Assembly (NCBI RefSeq): GCF_016775155.1
Contig: NZ_JAEUGD010000019.1
Span: forward strand, 1 to 64,000
Reading direction: 5' to 3'
DNA length: 64,000 bases
Source: Fulvivirga marina
GTDB lineage: Bacteria > Bacteroidota > Bacteroidia > Cytophagales > Cyclobacteriaceae
Each line of letters begins with the position of its first letter. Within the stretch, counting starts at the first letter, position 1. Both the position numbers and the translations under genes were made by a program. The notes beneath the pieces were generated by a model, which was not told the origin of the DNA, searched no databases, and was given only the letters and a program-made list of their open reading frames with translations. This document shows positions 33,653 through 42,998 of this stretch, piece by piece.

Positions 33653-34522
33653 TCAGCTAGCCAGATAAGGCTTTAGAAGCTCATTTTTAGGGTTCTTGGA
33701 TAACTTTCTAAGAGCCTTTTCTTTTATCTGTCTAACTCTTTCTCTTGTTAAACCAAGGTTCTCACCAATATCTTCAAGAGACAAGCTGGTATTTTCGCTT
33801 AACCCAAAATACTGACTGATCACAATTCTCTCTCTTTCAGTAAGTGTGGACAATAACCTGCTAACTTCTCTTCTTAAAGAATCGCTGTAAACAATGTTTT
33901 CAACCTCATTACTATCTTCATCTTCCATTACATCCAGAAGAGAGCTTCCTTCGTCTTCTGAAAACGGTTTATCAATTGAGACCTGCTTAGTTTGCGACCT
34001 TACAGTAGTTCTAACTTCATCAACAGTCATATCCAAAAGCTCCGCCAATTCTTCATCGGTTGGTTCACGCTCAAACTGCTGTTCCAGCAATGAAGATGCC
34101 TGATCTATTTTAGAAAGGGCTCCAATTTTATTAGATGGTATCCTTACTATTCTTGAGTGTTCAGCTAAGGCCTGTATAATAGACTGTCTGATCCACCACA
34201 CTGCATATGATATAAATTTAAACCCACGCTTTTCATCAAACCTTTTGGCTGCCTTTACTAAGCCTAGGTTTCCTTCATTAATCAAATCATTAAGAGGAAT
34301 TTTATTTGAGTAGTGGTATTGCTTTGCCACAGATACAACGAATCTCAAATTCGCCTTCACCAGCTTTTCCAACGCAGCTTCATCCCCTTCTCTAATCCTC
34401 TGAGCCAAGTCCACCTCCTCTTCAGGTGTCAAAAGCTCATCTTTTGAAATTTCGTTAAAGTACTTCTCAAGGGTTCTGCTATCCCTATTGGTAATAGATT
34501 GTGTGATCTTAAGTTGTCTCAT
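33653..34522 (-). CDS. rpoD: Primary RNA polymerase sigma factor (RpoD/SigA, short type)
   Basis: This 289-aa sigma-70 factor lacks the N-terminal region 1.1, as is normal in Bacteroidota. Region 1.2 is near residues 15-50, region 2 has LVKANLRFVVSVAKQYHYS, DLINEGNLGLVKAAKRFD and FISYAVWWIRQSI, region 3 follows, and region 4 ends in SLEDIGENLGLTRERVRQIK. It recognises the lineage-specific promoter with TTTG and TANNTTTG elements. It is transcribed alone, with an open upstream region. Confidence 0.95.
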   Translation of the reverse strand: MRQLKITQSITNRDSRTLEKYFNEISKDELLTPEEEVDLAQRIREGDEAALEKLVKANLRFVVSVAKQYHYSNKIPLNDLINEGNLGLVKAAKRFDEKRGFKFISYAVWWIRQSIIQALAEHSRIVRIPSNKIGALSKIDQASSLLEQQFEREPTDEELAELLDMTVDEVRTTVRSQTKQVSIDKPFSEDEGSSLLDVMEDEDSNEVENIVYSDSLRREVSRLLSTLTERERIVISQYFGLSENTSLSLEDIGENLGLTRERVRQIKEKALRKLSKNPKNELLKPYLAS

Positions 34523-34841
34523 TCTCCTATAATCCTATATGTATTTCTTTGCTATTTTTTTGATATACAACCATTTATAACAATTAAAACGGTAATTCGT
34601 TCCCCTTACTTTTTGTTTATCATAACTTTTTTCAGCTTTTTTACTGACCCTATTTCAAAAAGTGGTAAAATATACCGCAATAACGCCCCTTTTCAGGAAA
34701 TTTCGCATGATACAAAAAAAAATCGAAACCACTTAGAACTATTTAGAATAATTCCATCAATGACTTTTGTCAGGTCTTCAGATTTTTCTTTTTAACTTTG
34801 CAGCTTGATCGCCAAAAAGATGGTTAAACGTTAATTAAATC
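34523..34841. other. Divergent intergenic region rpoD / TPR gene
   Basis: This 319-bp AT-rich stretch has no convincing gene. It must hold the rpoD promoter (minus strand), which I cannot place, and it holds a good promoter candidate for the plus-strand TPR gene at 34766-34800. Confidence 0.7.
34766..34800 (+). promoter_or_regulatory. Bacteroidota-type promoter of the TPR gene
   Basis: TTTG at 34766-34769 and TAACTTTG at 34793-34800, spaced 23 nt, slightly longer than the usual 19-21. The -7 box is an exact TANNTTTG match and continues as CAGC. The start codon is 41 nt downstream. Confidence 0.5.
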
Positions 34842-35774
34842 ATGGTCAAACCTGCCCCTGCCAAACTTCTTTTTCTTTTCTTTTTTTTGTATACTTTCAA
34901 TATATCAACAGCACAGGATAGTGCCAGACATTTTTTTACCAAGGGCTATTATAATATATCAATGGACAGACTGGCCGCCATTGAGTACTTAACGAAATGT
35001 ATTGAAATAGATTCTCTTTATACCGATGCTTTTTTTCATCGCGGAATATGCTTTTTTAAAGAGGGCCTATATGAATCAGCACTAAACGATTTTGACCGGG
35101 CCTTTGCACTTAATCCTGACCTGCCGATAATATGGATGTACCGGGGGTTCACTTATAGAAACATGGGGATGATGGACGAAGCCCTTAATAGCTTTTCCCG
35201 CTACATAATCCATAACCCTAAAGATACCACTGCCTACTCCTATATTTTAAAGGGAAAAATGAAATACGAACTGGGTGATTTCTCTGGCGCTGTTGAAGAT
35301 TATGACATGGCCCTCAAACTTAAACCCTTTGAAGAAAAATATCAATATTACCGCTTCACAGCACTCTATGAAAGCGAGAGCTACAACAAAGCACTGAAAG
35401 CAGTTGACAGACTCACAAAGATCAATCCTGATTTTTACGGATACTACTTTTATAAGGGTAACATATATTCCAAGCTGAACCAACTTGACTCTGCAATATT
35501 TATGTATAATATATCAATCATAAAAAATTATCACAACGCAGATGGATACTTCTTCCGAGCTCAGGCATATCAGCAAAAGGGCGACCTAAAAAAAGCCTTG
35601 GAAGATTATAACACTGCCATAGAGCTTAACCCTGATGATGGTTCCTATTATTCAAAAAGAGGTAATTGCAAGTTTCAAAAAAGTGACATGACTGGCGCTT
35701 GTGAAGACTGGCAGGAAGCAGGAAGTCGCGGATATTACGAAGACTTTGATAAAGTTAAAAAAGTGTGCAAGTAA
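34842..35774 (+). CDS. Secreted TPR-repeat protein
   Basis: The 310-aa product begins with a signal peptide (MVKPAPAKLLFLFFFLYTFN ... STAQ). It then has about seven TPR units, for example AFFHRGICFFKEGLYESALN, IWMYRGFTYRNMGMMDEALN and GYFFRAQAYQQKGDLKKALE, ending with a Sel1/TPR-like C-terminus SKRGNCKFQKSDMTGACEDW. Such periplasmic or outer-membrane TPR proteins are scaffolds; the partner is unknown. It lies 54 nt before the prohibitin gene on the same strand. Confidence 0.88.
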   Translation: MVKPAPAKLLFLFFFLYTFNISTAQDSARHFFTKGYYNISMDRLAAIEYLTKCIEIDSLYTDAFFHRGICFFKEGLYESALNDFDRAFALNPDLPIIWMYRGFTYRNMGMMDEALNSFSRYIIHNPKDTTAYSYILKGKMKYELGDFSGAVEDYDMALKLKPFEEKYQYYRFTALYESESYNKALKAVDRLTKINPDFYGYYFYKGNIYSKLNQLDSAIFMYNISIIKNYHNADGYFFRAQAYQQKGDLKKALEDYNTAIELNPDDGSYYSKRGNCKFQKSDMTGACEDWQEAGSRGYYEDFDKVKKVCK

Positions 35775-35828
35775 AGATTTGATTTACCTGTTTAAATTAT
35801 CAACTTGCTAACTTAAACAGTTTATAGC

Positions 35829-36647
35829 ATGGACAATAGAAAATTTTTACCCATTATTATAGTAATAGTTATTGCAGCCGTAGTTTTAATAGGCTTGTCA
35901 TCGAGTATTTTTTACACTATAGATGCAGGCGAAAGGGCTGTAATATTCTACAAATTCGGAGGTGGACTTGACAAAGAGCATGTGCTTACTCCGGGCTTTG
36001 GTATGAAAGCCCCATGGAACAACCTACATGTATACGAAGTAAGAGAAAAATCCATTGAAGAGAAAATGGATGTGCTTGATAAAAACGGACTAAGCATAAA
36101 TGTTGATGTTACTTTAAGGTTTCACCCAATCTATAACCAAATAGGGCATCTTCATGAAAACTTCGGGGTCGGCTATATTAATACTTTGGTTATCCCTGAA
36201 GTAAGGTCAGCTGTAAGACAAGTCATGGGAAGGTTTAGTGCTGAAGAGATCTATTCTACCAAAAGAAGTGAGGTAGAGGCTATGATCAAAACAGAAACGG
36301 AAAAAAGTCTGCAGGAAAATAATTGTGAAATGAGAGCGTTACTTATACGTTCAATCAATCTTCCTGAGCAAATTAGATTAGCTATTGAAAACAAACTCAA
36401 ACAGGAACAAGAGGCACTTGCCTACCAGTTCAGACTGGACAAAGAAAAAAGTGAAGCGGAAAGAAAGCGTATAGCAGCAGAAGGTGAGGCAGTAGCCAAT
36501 AAAATTATCAATAACAGTTTAACCCCGGAATTGTTAAAGATGCGTGGTATTGAAGCCACATTGGACTTATCCAAGTCCCCTAACTCCAAGGTAGTGATAA
36601 TAGGAAGCGGAAAAGATGGAATGCCTCTGATTTTGGGTAATAATTAG
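35829..36647 (+). CDS. Prohibitin-family SPFH/band 7 membrane protein
   Basis: This 272-aa protein has an N-terminal membrane anchor (FLPIIIVIVIAAVVLIGL) and an SPFH domain (about 30-200; IDAGERAVIFYKFGGGLDKEHVLTPG, later NVDVTLRFHPIYNQIG, VIPEVRSAVRQVMG and FSAEEIYSTKRSEVE). A coiled coil around 185-225 (EAERKRIAAEGEAVANK) follows. Prohibitins form large ring assemblies that organise membrane proteins, often FtsH. FtsH is not encoded nearby. A terminator starts at its stop codon. Confidence 0.9.
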   Translation: MDNRKFLPIIIVIVIAAVVLIGLSSSIFYTIDAGERAVIFYKFGGGLDKEHVLTPGFGMKAPWNNLHVYEVREKSIEEKMDVLDKNGLSINVDVTLRFHPIYNQIGHLHENFGVGYINTLVIPEVRSAVRQVMGRFSAEEIYSTKRSEVEAMIKTETEKSLQENNCEMRALLIRSINLPEQIRLAIENKLKQEQEALAYQFRLDKEKSEAERKRIAAEGEAVANKIINNSLTPELLKMRGIEATLDLSKSPNSKVVIIGSGKDGMPLILGNN

Positions 36648-36680
36648 ATCAAAAGAGGGCTTTTATTTGATCCTTTTTTT
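36647..36680 (+). terminator. Intrinsic terminator after the prohibitin gene
   Basis: Stem GATCAAA (36647-36653) / TTTGATC (36666-36672) with the loop between, then C and seven T. The first base is the G of the TAG stop codon. Confidence 0.8.
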
Positions 36681-36736
36681 AGGTAATTTCACGGTCGATT
36701 TTGAATGTACAGGAACTATAAACCAAAAAATAAAAT

Positions 36737-38023
36737 ATGTCTAAAACGGCAGAACTTAAAATAGGAGATGCATCGTATCAACTACCACTGGTTGAAGGAA
36801 CAGAAAATGAAACAGGAATTGACATTGGAAGCTTAAGAGGTGAATCTGGATTGATCACCCTTGACCCTGGATTTAAAAACACAGGATCTACCAAAAGTGC
36901 CATCACATTTCTAGATGGAGAAAAAGGTATCTTAAGATACCGTGGCTACTCTATTGAAGAGCTTGCAGAAAAATCAACTTTTATTGAAGTAGCTTACTTA
37001 TTAATTTATGGTGAACTACCAAGTGCTGAACAGCTATCTGTTTTTCAGAATGATATAAAAGTTCATACTTTAGTTCATGAAGATATTAAGAAGATACTAG
37101 AAGGCTTCCCTTCAAATGCCCACCCAATGGGCGTATTGTCTTCTTTGGTAACCTCTCTAACGGCTTTTTATCCTGAGTCTCTGGATCCTAACCGTTCTTT
37201 CGATAAGGTCAATCTAAGTATAATAAGAATTTTGGCAAAAATGCCAACGTTTGCAGCTTGGGCTTATAAAAATGAAGTTGGACATCCTGTTAACTACCCA
37301 GACAATAAATTGGATTATTGCAGCAACTTCCTTAAAATGATGTTTGCGTTGCCAGCAGAAAAATATGAGGTAGATCCAGTAATCTCCAGCGCGTTAGACA
37401 AACTTCTGATCCTTCATGCAGACCATGAGCAAAACTGTTCCACCTCAACAGTTAGGGTAGTGGGTTCTTCCCAGGCGAGCCTTTACGCTTCCATTTCAGC
37501 GGGTATCAATGCACTTTGGGGACCTCTTCATGGTGGAGCTAATTCTGCTGTAATCAACATGTTGGAAAACATTAAGAAAGATGGTGGAGACACAAAAAAA
37601 TGGATGGCTAAAGCTAAAGATAAAGATGATCCATTCAGATTAATGGGTTTCGGACACAGAGTTTACAAAAACTTTGACCCAAGAGCTAAGATCATCAAAA
37701 AAGCCGCTGACGATGTACTTGAGAAATTAGGTGTTAACGACCCAATATTGGATATCGCCAAAGGACTTGAAGAAGTAGCACTTAGTGATGAATACTTCAT
37801 TGAAAGAAAGTTATATCCTAACGTAGACTTTTATTCTGGTATTATTTACAGAGCACTTGGAATACCTGTAGATATGTTCACCGTAATGTTTGCTCTTGGC
37901 CGACTCCCAGGATGGATCGCACAATGGAAAGAGATGAGAGAAAACCACGAACCTATTGGCAGACCTCGTCAGATCTATGTAGGAGAAAACTTAAGACCTT
38001 ATATAGAGCCGAACAAGAGATAA
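36737..38023 (+). CDS. gltA: Citrate synthase
   Basis: This 428-aa type II citrate synthase condenses acetyl-CoA and oxaloacetate at the entry of the TCA cycle. The catalytic residues align as H265 (WGPLHGGAN), H307 (MGFGHRVYKN) and D364 (PNVDFYSG), with a further conserved HADHEQNCSTSTVR block at about 227-240. The length and N-terminal beta domain equal the E. coli GltA form, which is NADH-regulated in some species. It is a single gene between two intrinsic terminators. Confidence 0.95.
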   Translation: MSKTAELKIGDASYQLPLVEGTENETGIDIGSLRGESGLITLDPGFKNTGSTKSAITFLDGEKGILRYRGYSIEELAEKSTFIEVAYLLIYGELPSAEQLSVFQNDIKVHTLVHEDIKKILEGFPSNAHPMGVLSSLVTSLTAFYPESLDPNRSFDKVNLSIIRILAKMPTFAAWAYKNEVGHPVNYPDNKLDYCSNFLKMMFALPAEKYEVDPVISSALDKLLILHADHEQNCSTSTVRVVGSSQASLYASISAGINALWGPLHGGANSAVINMLENIKKDGGDTKKWMAKAKDKDDPFRLMGFGHRVYKNFDPRAKIIKKAADDVLEKLGVNDPILDIAKGLEEVALSDEYFIERKLYPNVDFYSGIIYRALGIPVDMFTVMFALGRLPGWIAQWKEMRENHEPIGRPRQIYVGENLRPYIEPNKR

Positions 38024-38045
38024 AATCATCAATAAGTTTTGATAC

Positions 38046-38082
38046 AAAGAGGCTGAATACTACTTTCAGCCTCTTTTATTTT
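38046..38082 (+). terminator. Intrinsic terminator after gltA
   Basis: Perfect 12-bp stem AAAGAGGCTGAA (38046-38057) / complement (38065-38076) with a 7-nt loop, followed by TATTTTA. Confidence 0.85.
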
Positions 38083-38105
38083 ACAATCAGTTTAACAAAA
38101 AAAAT

Positions 38106-38366
38106 ATGTCACCAGAAGAATTTGAAAGTGCGGTAAAAAGATCTAAAGAGTTAACCAAAAGGCCTTCTAATGAGGAACTTCTTAAGTTATATGCCCTTTA
38201 CAAGCAGGCCACTGAAGGAGATAATAATGAGACCCGCCCCGGGGGATTTGACTTTAAGGCTATTGCTAAGCACGATGCCTGGGCAGAGATAAAAGGCAAA
38301 GCATCGACAGATGCCAAAAATGAATATATAGCATTAGTAAAAGACCTCGAATCAAAATACGCCTGA
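38106..38366 (+). CDS. Acyl-CoA-binding protein (ACBP)
   Basis: This 86-aa four-helix ACBP carries the ligand-binding residues of the family: Y29 and Y32-K33 (KLYALYKQATEGD), then the tail of the motif GGFDFKAIAKHDAWAEIKG with W59 and K64, and the late Y74. ACBPs bind long-chain acyl-CoA in the cytoplasm. They are universal in eukaryotes and patchy in bacteria. Its TGA stop overlaps the ATG of rsmE by one base, so translation of the two is likely coupled. Confidence 0.92.
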   Translation: MSPEEFESAVKRSKELTKRPSNEELLKLYALYKQATEGDNNETRPGGFDFKAIAKHDAWAEIKGKASTDAKNEYIALVKDLESKYA

Positions 38367-39067
38367 TGGCACTTTTTTATCAACCAGAAATACCAGCCGG
38401 AGTACATTACCTTGACCAGGAGGAGTCGCGTCACTGTGTTAAGGTACTCCGACATGGCACGGGTGATATTATAAAAATACTCGACGGTAAAGGAAATATC
38501 TACAAAGCACAAATCACCACTGCTTCTCCAAAGGAATGTGTCTTTGAAATTATTGACACAACTATCCAAGACAAACCTCCTTTTCATATTCATATAGCCA
38601 TTGCCCCTACCAAGAACCTGGACAGGATGGAATGGTTCATTGAAAAAGCGGTTGAAATAGGCATACAGGAGGTTAGCTTCATGCTATGTAAAAACTCTGA
38701 ACGACGTATACTAAAAACCGAAAGACTGGAAAAAAAAGCAGTCAGTGCCATGAAGCAATCGCAAGGTTCCTACATGCCTCTAATTAATGAGCTGGTGTCA
38801 TATCCTGATTTCATATCAAAAACCAGGGAGGAGCAAAAGTATATAGCTTATGTAGACTTTAGCAATCCGGCTAAACTCTATCAAACTGCATCCCCGGAAG
38901 GTACTTATTGCATACTTATAGGACCTGAAGGAGATTTTACTAAAGACGAGCTGGAGCTAGCCATTCAAAATGGTTTTTCCAAGGTAAGTCTTGGTAACAG
39001 CAGATTAAGAACTGAAACGGCAGGATTAGCAGCTTGCCACATACTCAACCTCATCAACCTCCAATAG
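38366..39067 (+). CDS. rsmE: 16S rRNA m3U1498 methyltransferase
   Basis: This 233-aa SPOUT methyltransferase has an N-terminal PUA-like part (EESRHCVKVLRHGTGDII) and the C-terminal trefoil knot with CILIGPEGDFTKDELELA and VSLGNSRLRTETAGLAA, the SAM-binding signatures of RsmE. It methylates N3 of U1498 in 16S rRNA. It overlaps the ACBP gene by one base and is followed by an intrinsic terminator. Confidence 0.94.
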   Translation: MALFYQPEIPAGVHYLDQEESRHCVKVLRHGTGDIIKILDGKGNIYKAQITTASPKECVFEIIDTTIQDKPPFHIHIAIAPTKNLDRMEWFIEKAVEIGIQEVSFMLCKNSERRILKTERLEKKAVSAMKQSQGSYMPLINELVSYPDFISKTREEQKYIAYVDFSNPAKLYQTASPEGTYCILIGPEGDFTKDELELAIQNGFSKVSLGNSRLRTETAGLAACHILNLINLQ

Positions 39068-39072
39068 GAAAA

Positions 39073-39125
39073 GGGACCGCTTCAAAAGGCACTTGGAAAA
39101 GAGACTTTTGAAACGCCCCTTTTTT
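39073..39125 (+). terminator. Intrinsic terminator after rsmE
   Basis: Stem TTCAAAAG (39081-39088) / CTTTTGAA (39105-39112), extended by GC and GGG/CCC pairs outside, then six T. It lies 6 nt after the stop codon. Confidence 0.8.
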
Positions 39126-39344
39126 GCCTACTTATCTATTAATACTCCTTCCAGCAAGGCTTTTCACCCTCCTCTATCCTGTTGAAAGAACTTAAATGTA
39201 ATCTCCATAAGATTTACTTTAATGGATGATCCTTGCCCCCTTTGCTCAATCAAACTATCTTTATAATAAATATTACGTTATGGTCTTTGATTTCATCTCA
39301 GAGTCAATAATTTTACAGCCATTTGCTTAACCGAAAACTCTGGA

Positions 39345-40577
39345 ATGGTATTAAACTATATATGGGTCGGCTTTTTCCTAATTGCTTTTGTTGTAGCTCT
39401 TGGCAAGTTGATCTTCCTACAAGACTATGAAGTCTTTCCTGCATTAGTAAATTCCACATTCGATATGGCCAAAACGGGCTTTGAAATATCACTTTACCTG
39501 ACCGGCGTGATGTCTCTATGGCTGGGGTTGATGAAAATTGGAGAAAAAGGGGGAATGGTTAATATCCTTTCAAGACTTGTTGGTCCCTTCTTTGTCCGAC
39601 TTTTTCCTGATATTCCAAGGGACCACCCTGCTACCGGCTCTATCATTATGAATTTCTCAGCCAACATACTGGGGCTTGATAATGCGGCTACGCCTCTGGG
39701 GTTAAAGGCGATGAATGAAATGCAGAATCTAAACCCAGATAAAGAAACTGCTTCAAATGCACAGATTATGTTTCTGGTACTAAATACATCTGGACTATCC
39801 ATTATTCCGCTTACCATTCTGGTTGATCGCTCTGTATTAGGTGCGACTAACCCTACTGATGTATTTATACCTATATTATTAGCTACATTCTGCTCTACCA
39901 TTATAGGTCTGATCACTGTTTCTATTTATCAAAAAATCAACCTTTTTGACAGAGTTATTCTCGCCTACCTTGGTGGCCTTACACTTATCATTGCTGGCAT
40001 TGTGTATTACTTTATGTCACTTCCTCAGGAACAGATCGGTGAAGCCTCTACCGTAGCCAGCAACTTTATAATTTTTACACTTATCATCAGCTTTATTATA
40101 CTGGGTTTAAGGAAAGGTATTAACCTCTACGAAACTTTCATTGATGGCGCAAAAGAAGGGTTCCAAATAGCCATTAAGATCATCCCCTACCTAATTGCCA
40201 TTTTGGTAGCCATTGGAGTATTCAGAGCCAGTGGAGCTATGAACTATCTCATCGAAAGTATAGAATTTTTGGTTTCCCTAACAGGCGCAGATACAGATTT
40301 TGTCAGGGCATTGCCTACCGCTATTATGAAACCTCTAAGTGGTGGTGCTGCAAGAGGTATGATGATAGAAACCATCAACACGCATGGCGTTGACTCCTTT
40401 GCCGGTAAAATGGCTAGTATTTTACGAGGAGCTACAGAAACAACTTTTTATATAGTGGCTGTTTATTTCGGCTCTGTAAACATAAGAAAAACACGCTACG
40501 CCATTACCGCAGGCCTAATTGCAGATTTTGCCGGCATTGTTGCAGCAATTCTTTTCGGATATATGTTTTTTCATTAA
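39345..40577 (+). CDS. SpmA-SpmB fusion membrane protein (nucleoside-recognition/Gate domain)
   Basis: This 410-aa protein joins the two spore-maturation proteins A and B in one chain. The N-terminal half matches SpmA (about 1-200; SLWLGLMKIGEKGGMVNIL, then NFSANILGLDNAATPLGLKAMNEMQ). The C-terminal half matches SpmB (about 235-410; EGFQIAIKIIPYLIAILVAIGVFRASGAM, IMKPLSGGAARGMM). Bacteroidota do not sporulate, so the role must differ from core dehydration; transport of a small molecule is likely for the Gate fold. It stands alone. Confidence 0.9.
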   Translation: MVLNYIWVGFFLIAFVVALGKLIFLQDYEVFPALVNSTFDMAKTGFEISLYLTGVMSLWLGLMKIGEKGGMVNILSRLVGPFFVRLFPDIPRDHPATGSIIMNFSANILGLDNAATPLGLKAMNEMQNLNPDKETASNAQIMFLVLNTSGLSIIPLTILVDRSVLGATNPTDVFIPILLATFCSTIIGLITVSIYQKINLFDRVILAYLGGLTLIIAGIVYYFMSLPQEQIGEASTVASNFIIFTLIISFIILGLRKGINLYETFIDGAKEGFQIAIKIIPYLIAILVAIGVFRASGAMNYLIESIEFLVSLTGADTDFVRALPTAIMKPLSGGAARGMMIETINTHGVDSFAGKMASILRGATETTFYIVAVYFGSVNIRKTRYAITAGLIADFAGIVAAILFGYMFFH

Positions 40578-40629
40578 AGTTCATTTAAGTATATTTCAAT
40601 TCTGATTAAAACCTATAAACATTCTGCGC

Positions 40630-41088
40630 ATGACGAATGACAAAAAAGCACACATACAAAAAACCATCTATGATAATGCCAAGAGTCATTTCCTTGGAAA
40701 CTTTCCTGATTCATTGCCTATAGAGCAGGCATATGTACATATCGGAATGTACCTGGGATGGGTAATTGAGAATGCTCTTTACTCAGAATATTTCGAAGAT
40801 GAGGCTGAGATGCAGATTTTCAGGTTTAAACGTAAGGAAATATCCTGCACAATTTTAAGTGAGATCTGGGATGGCTATCTAGGATATGAACTATTTAGCA
40901 AACATGGCAATATGTTTACTTACTATTACTATGGTGGTGGTCTTTACAAAAATGATTATGATGAAGTTCTAGTTAAGAAGCTTCCATCAATTTATCATGT
41001 AAAAGATACCTGGGAAAATTACGAGGCTATAAAAACCAGAATTGACACTCGGTTTCAGGATTGGAAAAAACTTACAGGAAATGTATAA
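40630..41088 (+). CDS. Uncharacterised cytoplasmic protein (DUF7832-like)
   Basis: The 152-aa product has no signal peptide or membrane helix. The stretch YDNAKSHFLGNFPDSLPIEQAYVH, then IGMYLGWVIENAL and EYFEDEAEM resembles small Bacteroidota and Proteobacteria proteins of the DUF7832 type; I am not certain of the family. The terminator between this gene and its convergent neighbour overlaps its stop codon. Confidence 0.7.
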   Translation: MTNDKKAHIQKTIYDNAKSHFLGNFPDSLPIEQAYVHIGMYLGWVIENALYSEYFEDEAEMQIFRFKRKEISCTILSEIWDGYLGYELFSKHGNMFTYYYYGGGLYKNDYDEVLVKKLPSIYHVKDTWENYEAIKTRIDTRFQDWKKLTGNV

Positions 41089-41113
41089 GCCTTGTTTTAA
41101 CAAGGCTTTTTTT
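41087..41113. terminator. Terminator shared by two convergent genes
   Basis: Perfect stem AAGCCTTG (41087-41094) / CAAGGCTT (41101-41108) with a 6-nt loop, followed by T to 41113. It overlaps the stop codon of the plus-strand gene and the last base pairs of the minus-strand gene, so each gene's 3' end is part of the hairpin region. Confidence 0.8.
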
Positions 41114-42941
41114 ATTCTTTAACATTCCCCTTTTTATCTAGCACCAATGATGTAGCAAGAGTTTCTCCATCGGCACTACTAGTTTCACTTTGCCCGTTCA
41201 AATCATACTCTACAATAAAATCTCCTGAGCTTATATCATAACCCAAACTCTTTGGCTGGGCAACCAAGTCCACCGTCTTTGTCCAGGAAAGTCCATCCGA
41301 GCTATAGATTTTACTGATAACAGCTGTATACATCTCTTGCTCTGGTTGCGGAGCATACAACATCACATAGTAAATATGCCCGGACTGGTCCACAATACTC
41401 TTACTACTAATGTTATCCATGTTACCTTTATTAAAAAGTTCCTCATCCAGATCAAACCTCACCTTGATCTTAGGCACCCTGGTATTGTCTACCTTAGCAA
41501 AATACCCCTGAACACCTGTCTTATCAGAAAAGTATAAACCCGTAGTGGTCTCCTCTTCAATAGTAAGGGGTGCATATCCATCGGTAATAGTTGCCAATTT
41601 GAACAATGGAATTGAATCATTTCCATTTATTAACCAACGGGAGCGTTCAATCACATTTTCAAGTTCAGTGTTTTTGGTTCGCTTTTGCTCTATGGCATAA
41701 TCAAGCCTACTTTTAACAAAGGATTGAAACGACTCAATACCTTCAAATTGAGTATCAATATAGTATTGATAATTTTTACTTTCTTCTATTAAGTTCTTCC
41801 CAATTAATACATTAACAATGCTATCCATAGCATTTAATGCATTCAGACTGTTATTCAAAACATCAAGCTGATATAGCACATCTGTAGAGTCCTTATAGCC
41901 TTTATGATCAATCAAAAGAGACTTATACCTCAAATCTGAATTCCTAAGCGCAAAAACCGCCACAGGCAAAGGCTCTGGATCATACTGTGCAAGCTGATCA
42001 GAAATTAATTTTGGAGACAACTCTGACAGGCCGTCAGAGACTGAGGAAGAATCCTTTAAAAGTATTTCTTCAAGAGCTGTAAGATTCCGATCATAAGCCA
42101 CTACCTTCTCCCTTAGCGGAAAGATCTCATCTTTCATAATTTTAACAGATCTCTCAGCCCAGCTTCCATAATCCCAGAAATTAATTATATCGGCCAGATA
42201 GTCCGATGGGGTTTGTCCATCTTTTTTATAATCGAGTATTTCCTTTTTTATAAGTGATTGATCATAACCAGCTCCGGGTATTTTCCCCATACTGGATTTA
42301 TATTTATCAAAATTCTCTACAGCACGTATATAGTCAGCTTTCAGGCCATCCATGTCTTTGAGAGTGTTACCATCAGCTCTCAGGTATAGGACTTTACGGG
42401 TAGGGTTAATACCAAAAATAGCCTTAAACTTCTTCTGAGCAGCCTCATAGGATTCAACCATTTTACTATAGTAGCCCACAACCTCAGCAACTCTGTTTTT
42501 CTGCTCGTTAAGAGCCTCAACCTTCTTCTCTATATCAAACTGAATATCAGAAAGCTTGACACCAAACTTTCCTGTTCTTATATCTCTACGCTTATAGGCC
42601 AGATAATATTCATCATTCCGCTTTACTTCTTTTTCATCGATGTAATTGAGGGCTTTCCTATAGAAAACTATAGCAGAATCTATATGAGCAGTTAGCATGT
42701 CCGTTTCACGAAGCACATCATTTTTTTTTGCCTTTTCCTGAAAGACCATCGCCATTTGAAAGTTGGCATTGGGATGCTCAGTATTCTTATCTTCCTTCAG
42801 AAACTGTCTGAGAAAAGGCTCGGCATCATCGTACTTCTTTGTATCAAGCAGAAAGAAAAGGTCTTTATACTTGACAGACTGTGCATTTACACAGCATACG
42901 GAAATACTAACTGCTATTGTAAGTAAAATTGCTTTTTTCAT
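41112..42941 (-). CDS. Secreted protein of unknown function, 609 aa
   Basis: The product starts with a signal peptide (MKKAILLTIAVSISVCCVNAQ) and has an N-terminal TPR-like helical part (about 25-110; LLDTKKYDDAEPFLRQFLK, ANFQMAMVFQEKAKKND), a long helical middle, and a beta-rich C-terminus (about 430-605) that may be a WD/PD40-like or jelly-roll domain. It is probably periplasmic or surface-exposed. I do not recognise a named family. Its stop lies inside the shared terminator. Confidence 0.75.
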   Translation of the reverse strand: MKKAILLTIAVSISVCCVNAQSVKYKDLFFLLDTKKYDDAEPFLRQFLKEDKNTEHPNANFQMAMVFQEKAKKNDVLRETDMLTAHIDSAIVFYRKALNYIDEKEVKRNDEYYLAYKRRDIRTGKFGVKLSDIQFDIEKKVEALNEQKNRVAEVVGYYSKMVESYEAAQKKFKAIFGINPTRKVLYLRADGNTLKDMDGLKADYIRAVENFDKYKSSMGKIPGAGYDQSLIKKEILDYKKDGQTPSDYLADIINFWDYGSWAERSVKIMKDEIFPLREKVVAYDRNLTALEEILLKDSSSVSDGLSELSPKLISDQLAQYDPEPLPVAVFALRNSDLRYKSLLIDHKGYKDSTDVLYQLDVLNNSLNALNAMDSIVNVLIGKNLIEESKNYQYYIDTQFEGIESFQSFVKSRLDYAIEQKRTKNTELENVIERSRWLINGNDSIPLFKLATITDGYAPLTIEEETTTGLYFSDKTGVQGYFAKVDNTRVPKIKVRFDLDEELFNKGNMDNISSKSIVDQSGHIYYVMLYAPQPEQEMYTAVISKIYSSDGLSWTKTVDLVAQPKSLGYDISSGDFIVEYDLNGQSETSSADGETLATSLVLDKKGNVKE

Positions 42942-42998
42942 AAATTACCAACCATTTAGAAAAAGCAATTTAGTGAATTTTCAATGTATTTGCAGAAA

